A DNA stretch of 64,000 nucleotides from Rhodovulum kholense. GTDB lineage: Bacteria; Pseudomonadota; Alphaproteobacteria; Rhodobacterales; Rhodobacteraceae. Shown here in pieces: positions 63,856 to 64,000 of this stretch. The translations under genes were made by a program, and so were the position numbers. A model generated the notes under the pieces. The model saw only the letters and a list, made by a program, of their open reading frames with translations, was not told the origin of the DNA and did no database searches. Location of the stretch: contig NZ_QAYC01000001.1 in NCBI RefSeq assembly GCF_003053725.1, positions 124,001 to 188,000 on the forward strand, written 5' to 3'. Numbering within the stretch: the stretch's first letter is position 1; every line of letters starts with the position of its first letter.

Positions 63856-64000
63856 ACGGCAGTCGGCGCGGGGGGCCGGGTCACCCGAAGTCGGACCGGC
63901 CCCTGCGGCGGCGGCACACCATCCGGACGCGGCGGGCCGCCGGGGATCCGACGGCCCGACTGCGGCCCTGCCTTTCCGACAGCTCGGGTCCCGTGCTCAG
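63856..64000. other. Window end without recognised feature
   Basis: 145 GC-rich bases after the DUF6456 gene. No hairpin with T-run, gene or repeat is seen. Confidence 0.4.

Noticed and set aside
1-64000. tRNA or rRNA genes
   Set aside because: Reading the intergenic regions showed no cloverleaf with the conserved T-arm sequence and no rRNA segments. A covariance-model scan would be needed for certainty.

Overview
The window is high-GC (roughly two thirds G+C) chromosomal DNA of an alphaproteobacterium, most likely family Rhodobacteraceae. Supporting evidence: a nifR3(dusB)-ntrB-ntrC-ntrY-ntrX cluster whose NtrC lacks the GAFTGA loop as in Rhodobacter, a fused ispDF, a CcmI (CycH)-type cytochrome c biogenesis protein, a heterotetrameric sarcosine oxidase operon, and the DUF6477/DUF6456 pair that I associate with this family. 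I cannot name the species. No rRNA, tRNA or CRISPR array was found.

Left edge (1-3340): a decayed accessory region. On the minus strand lies a relic of a type I-E CRISPR-Cas locus: a frameshifted cas3 whose helicase half runs, through a deletion, into the middle of a frameshifted cse1/casA that continues off the window. A broken IS481-family transposase and about 600 bp without a recognisable gene separate it from the intact chromosome.

3345-12752: a TauE-type permease, then an envelope block: N-acetylmuramoyl-L-alanine amidase, MltB-type lytic transglycosylase, a secreted subtilisin-like protease and PBP1A, followed by release factor 2. 13039-14789 is a divergent SDR/LysR pair of different base composition, probably inserted.

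14984-26518: a DUF1289-yqgF-ccmI operon (minus), the sarcosine oxidase operon soxB-(small membrane protein)-soxD-soxA-soxG, iron superoxide dismutase with a clear terminator, purM-purN and ribonuclease D. 26550-31178: two small lipoproteins, sufE, hpt, a RatA/Coq10-type protein and the overlapping ispDF-pgpA-cinA operon.

31367-43236: the nitrogen-control and potassium block dusB-ntrB-ntrC, ntrY-ntrX, trkA-trkH, hfq-hflX, all on the plus strand. 43327-50868: a secreted muramidase-like protein, a penicillin-acylase-family enzyme, a beta-hydroxyacid dehydrogenase-family protein and a polyamine-type ABC importer without a binding-protein gene beside it. 50887-59236: PPK2, an alpha/beta hydrolase, metA with a palindromic divergent promoter region, a secreted cysteine-containing protein, a P-loop protein, a FadL-type porin, an EamA transporter, a small monooxygenase-fold protein and guaA, which appears to be leaderless. 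59302-63855: a delta-class carbonic anhydrase, a non-pyrrolysine MttB homologue and the DUF6477/DUF6456 pair, which share an AT-rich upstream region with a perfect DnaA box.

Links between genes: MttB-family demethylation and sarcosine oxidase could both feed methyl groups from methylated amines into tetrahydrofolate metabolism. NtrBC/NtrYX with Hfq form a nitrogen and post-transcriptional control hub. No complete undescribed system is evident; the most interesting signals are the CRISPR relic, the guaA and metA promoter architectures, the small protein inside the sox operon and the bacterial delta carbonic anhydrase.
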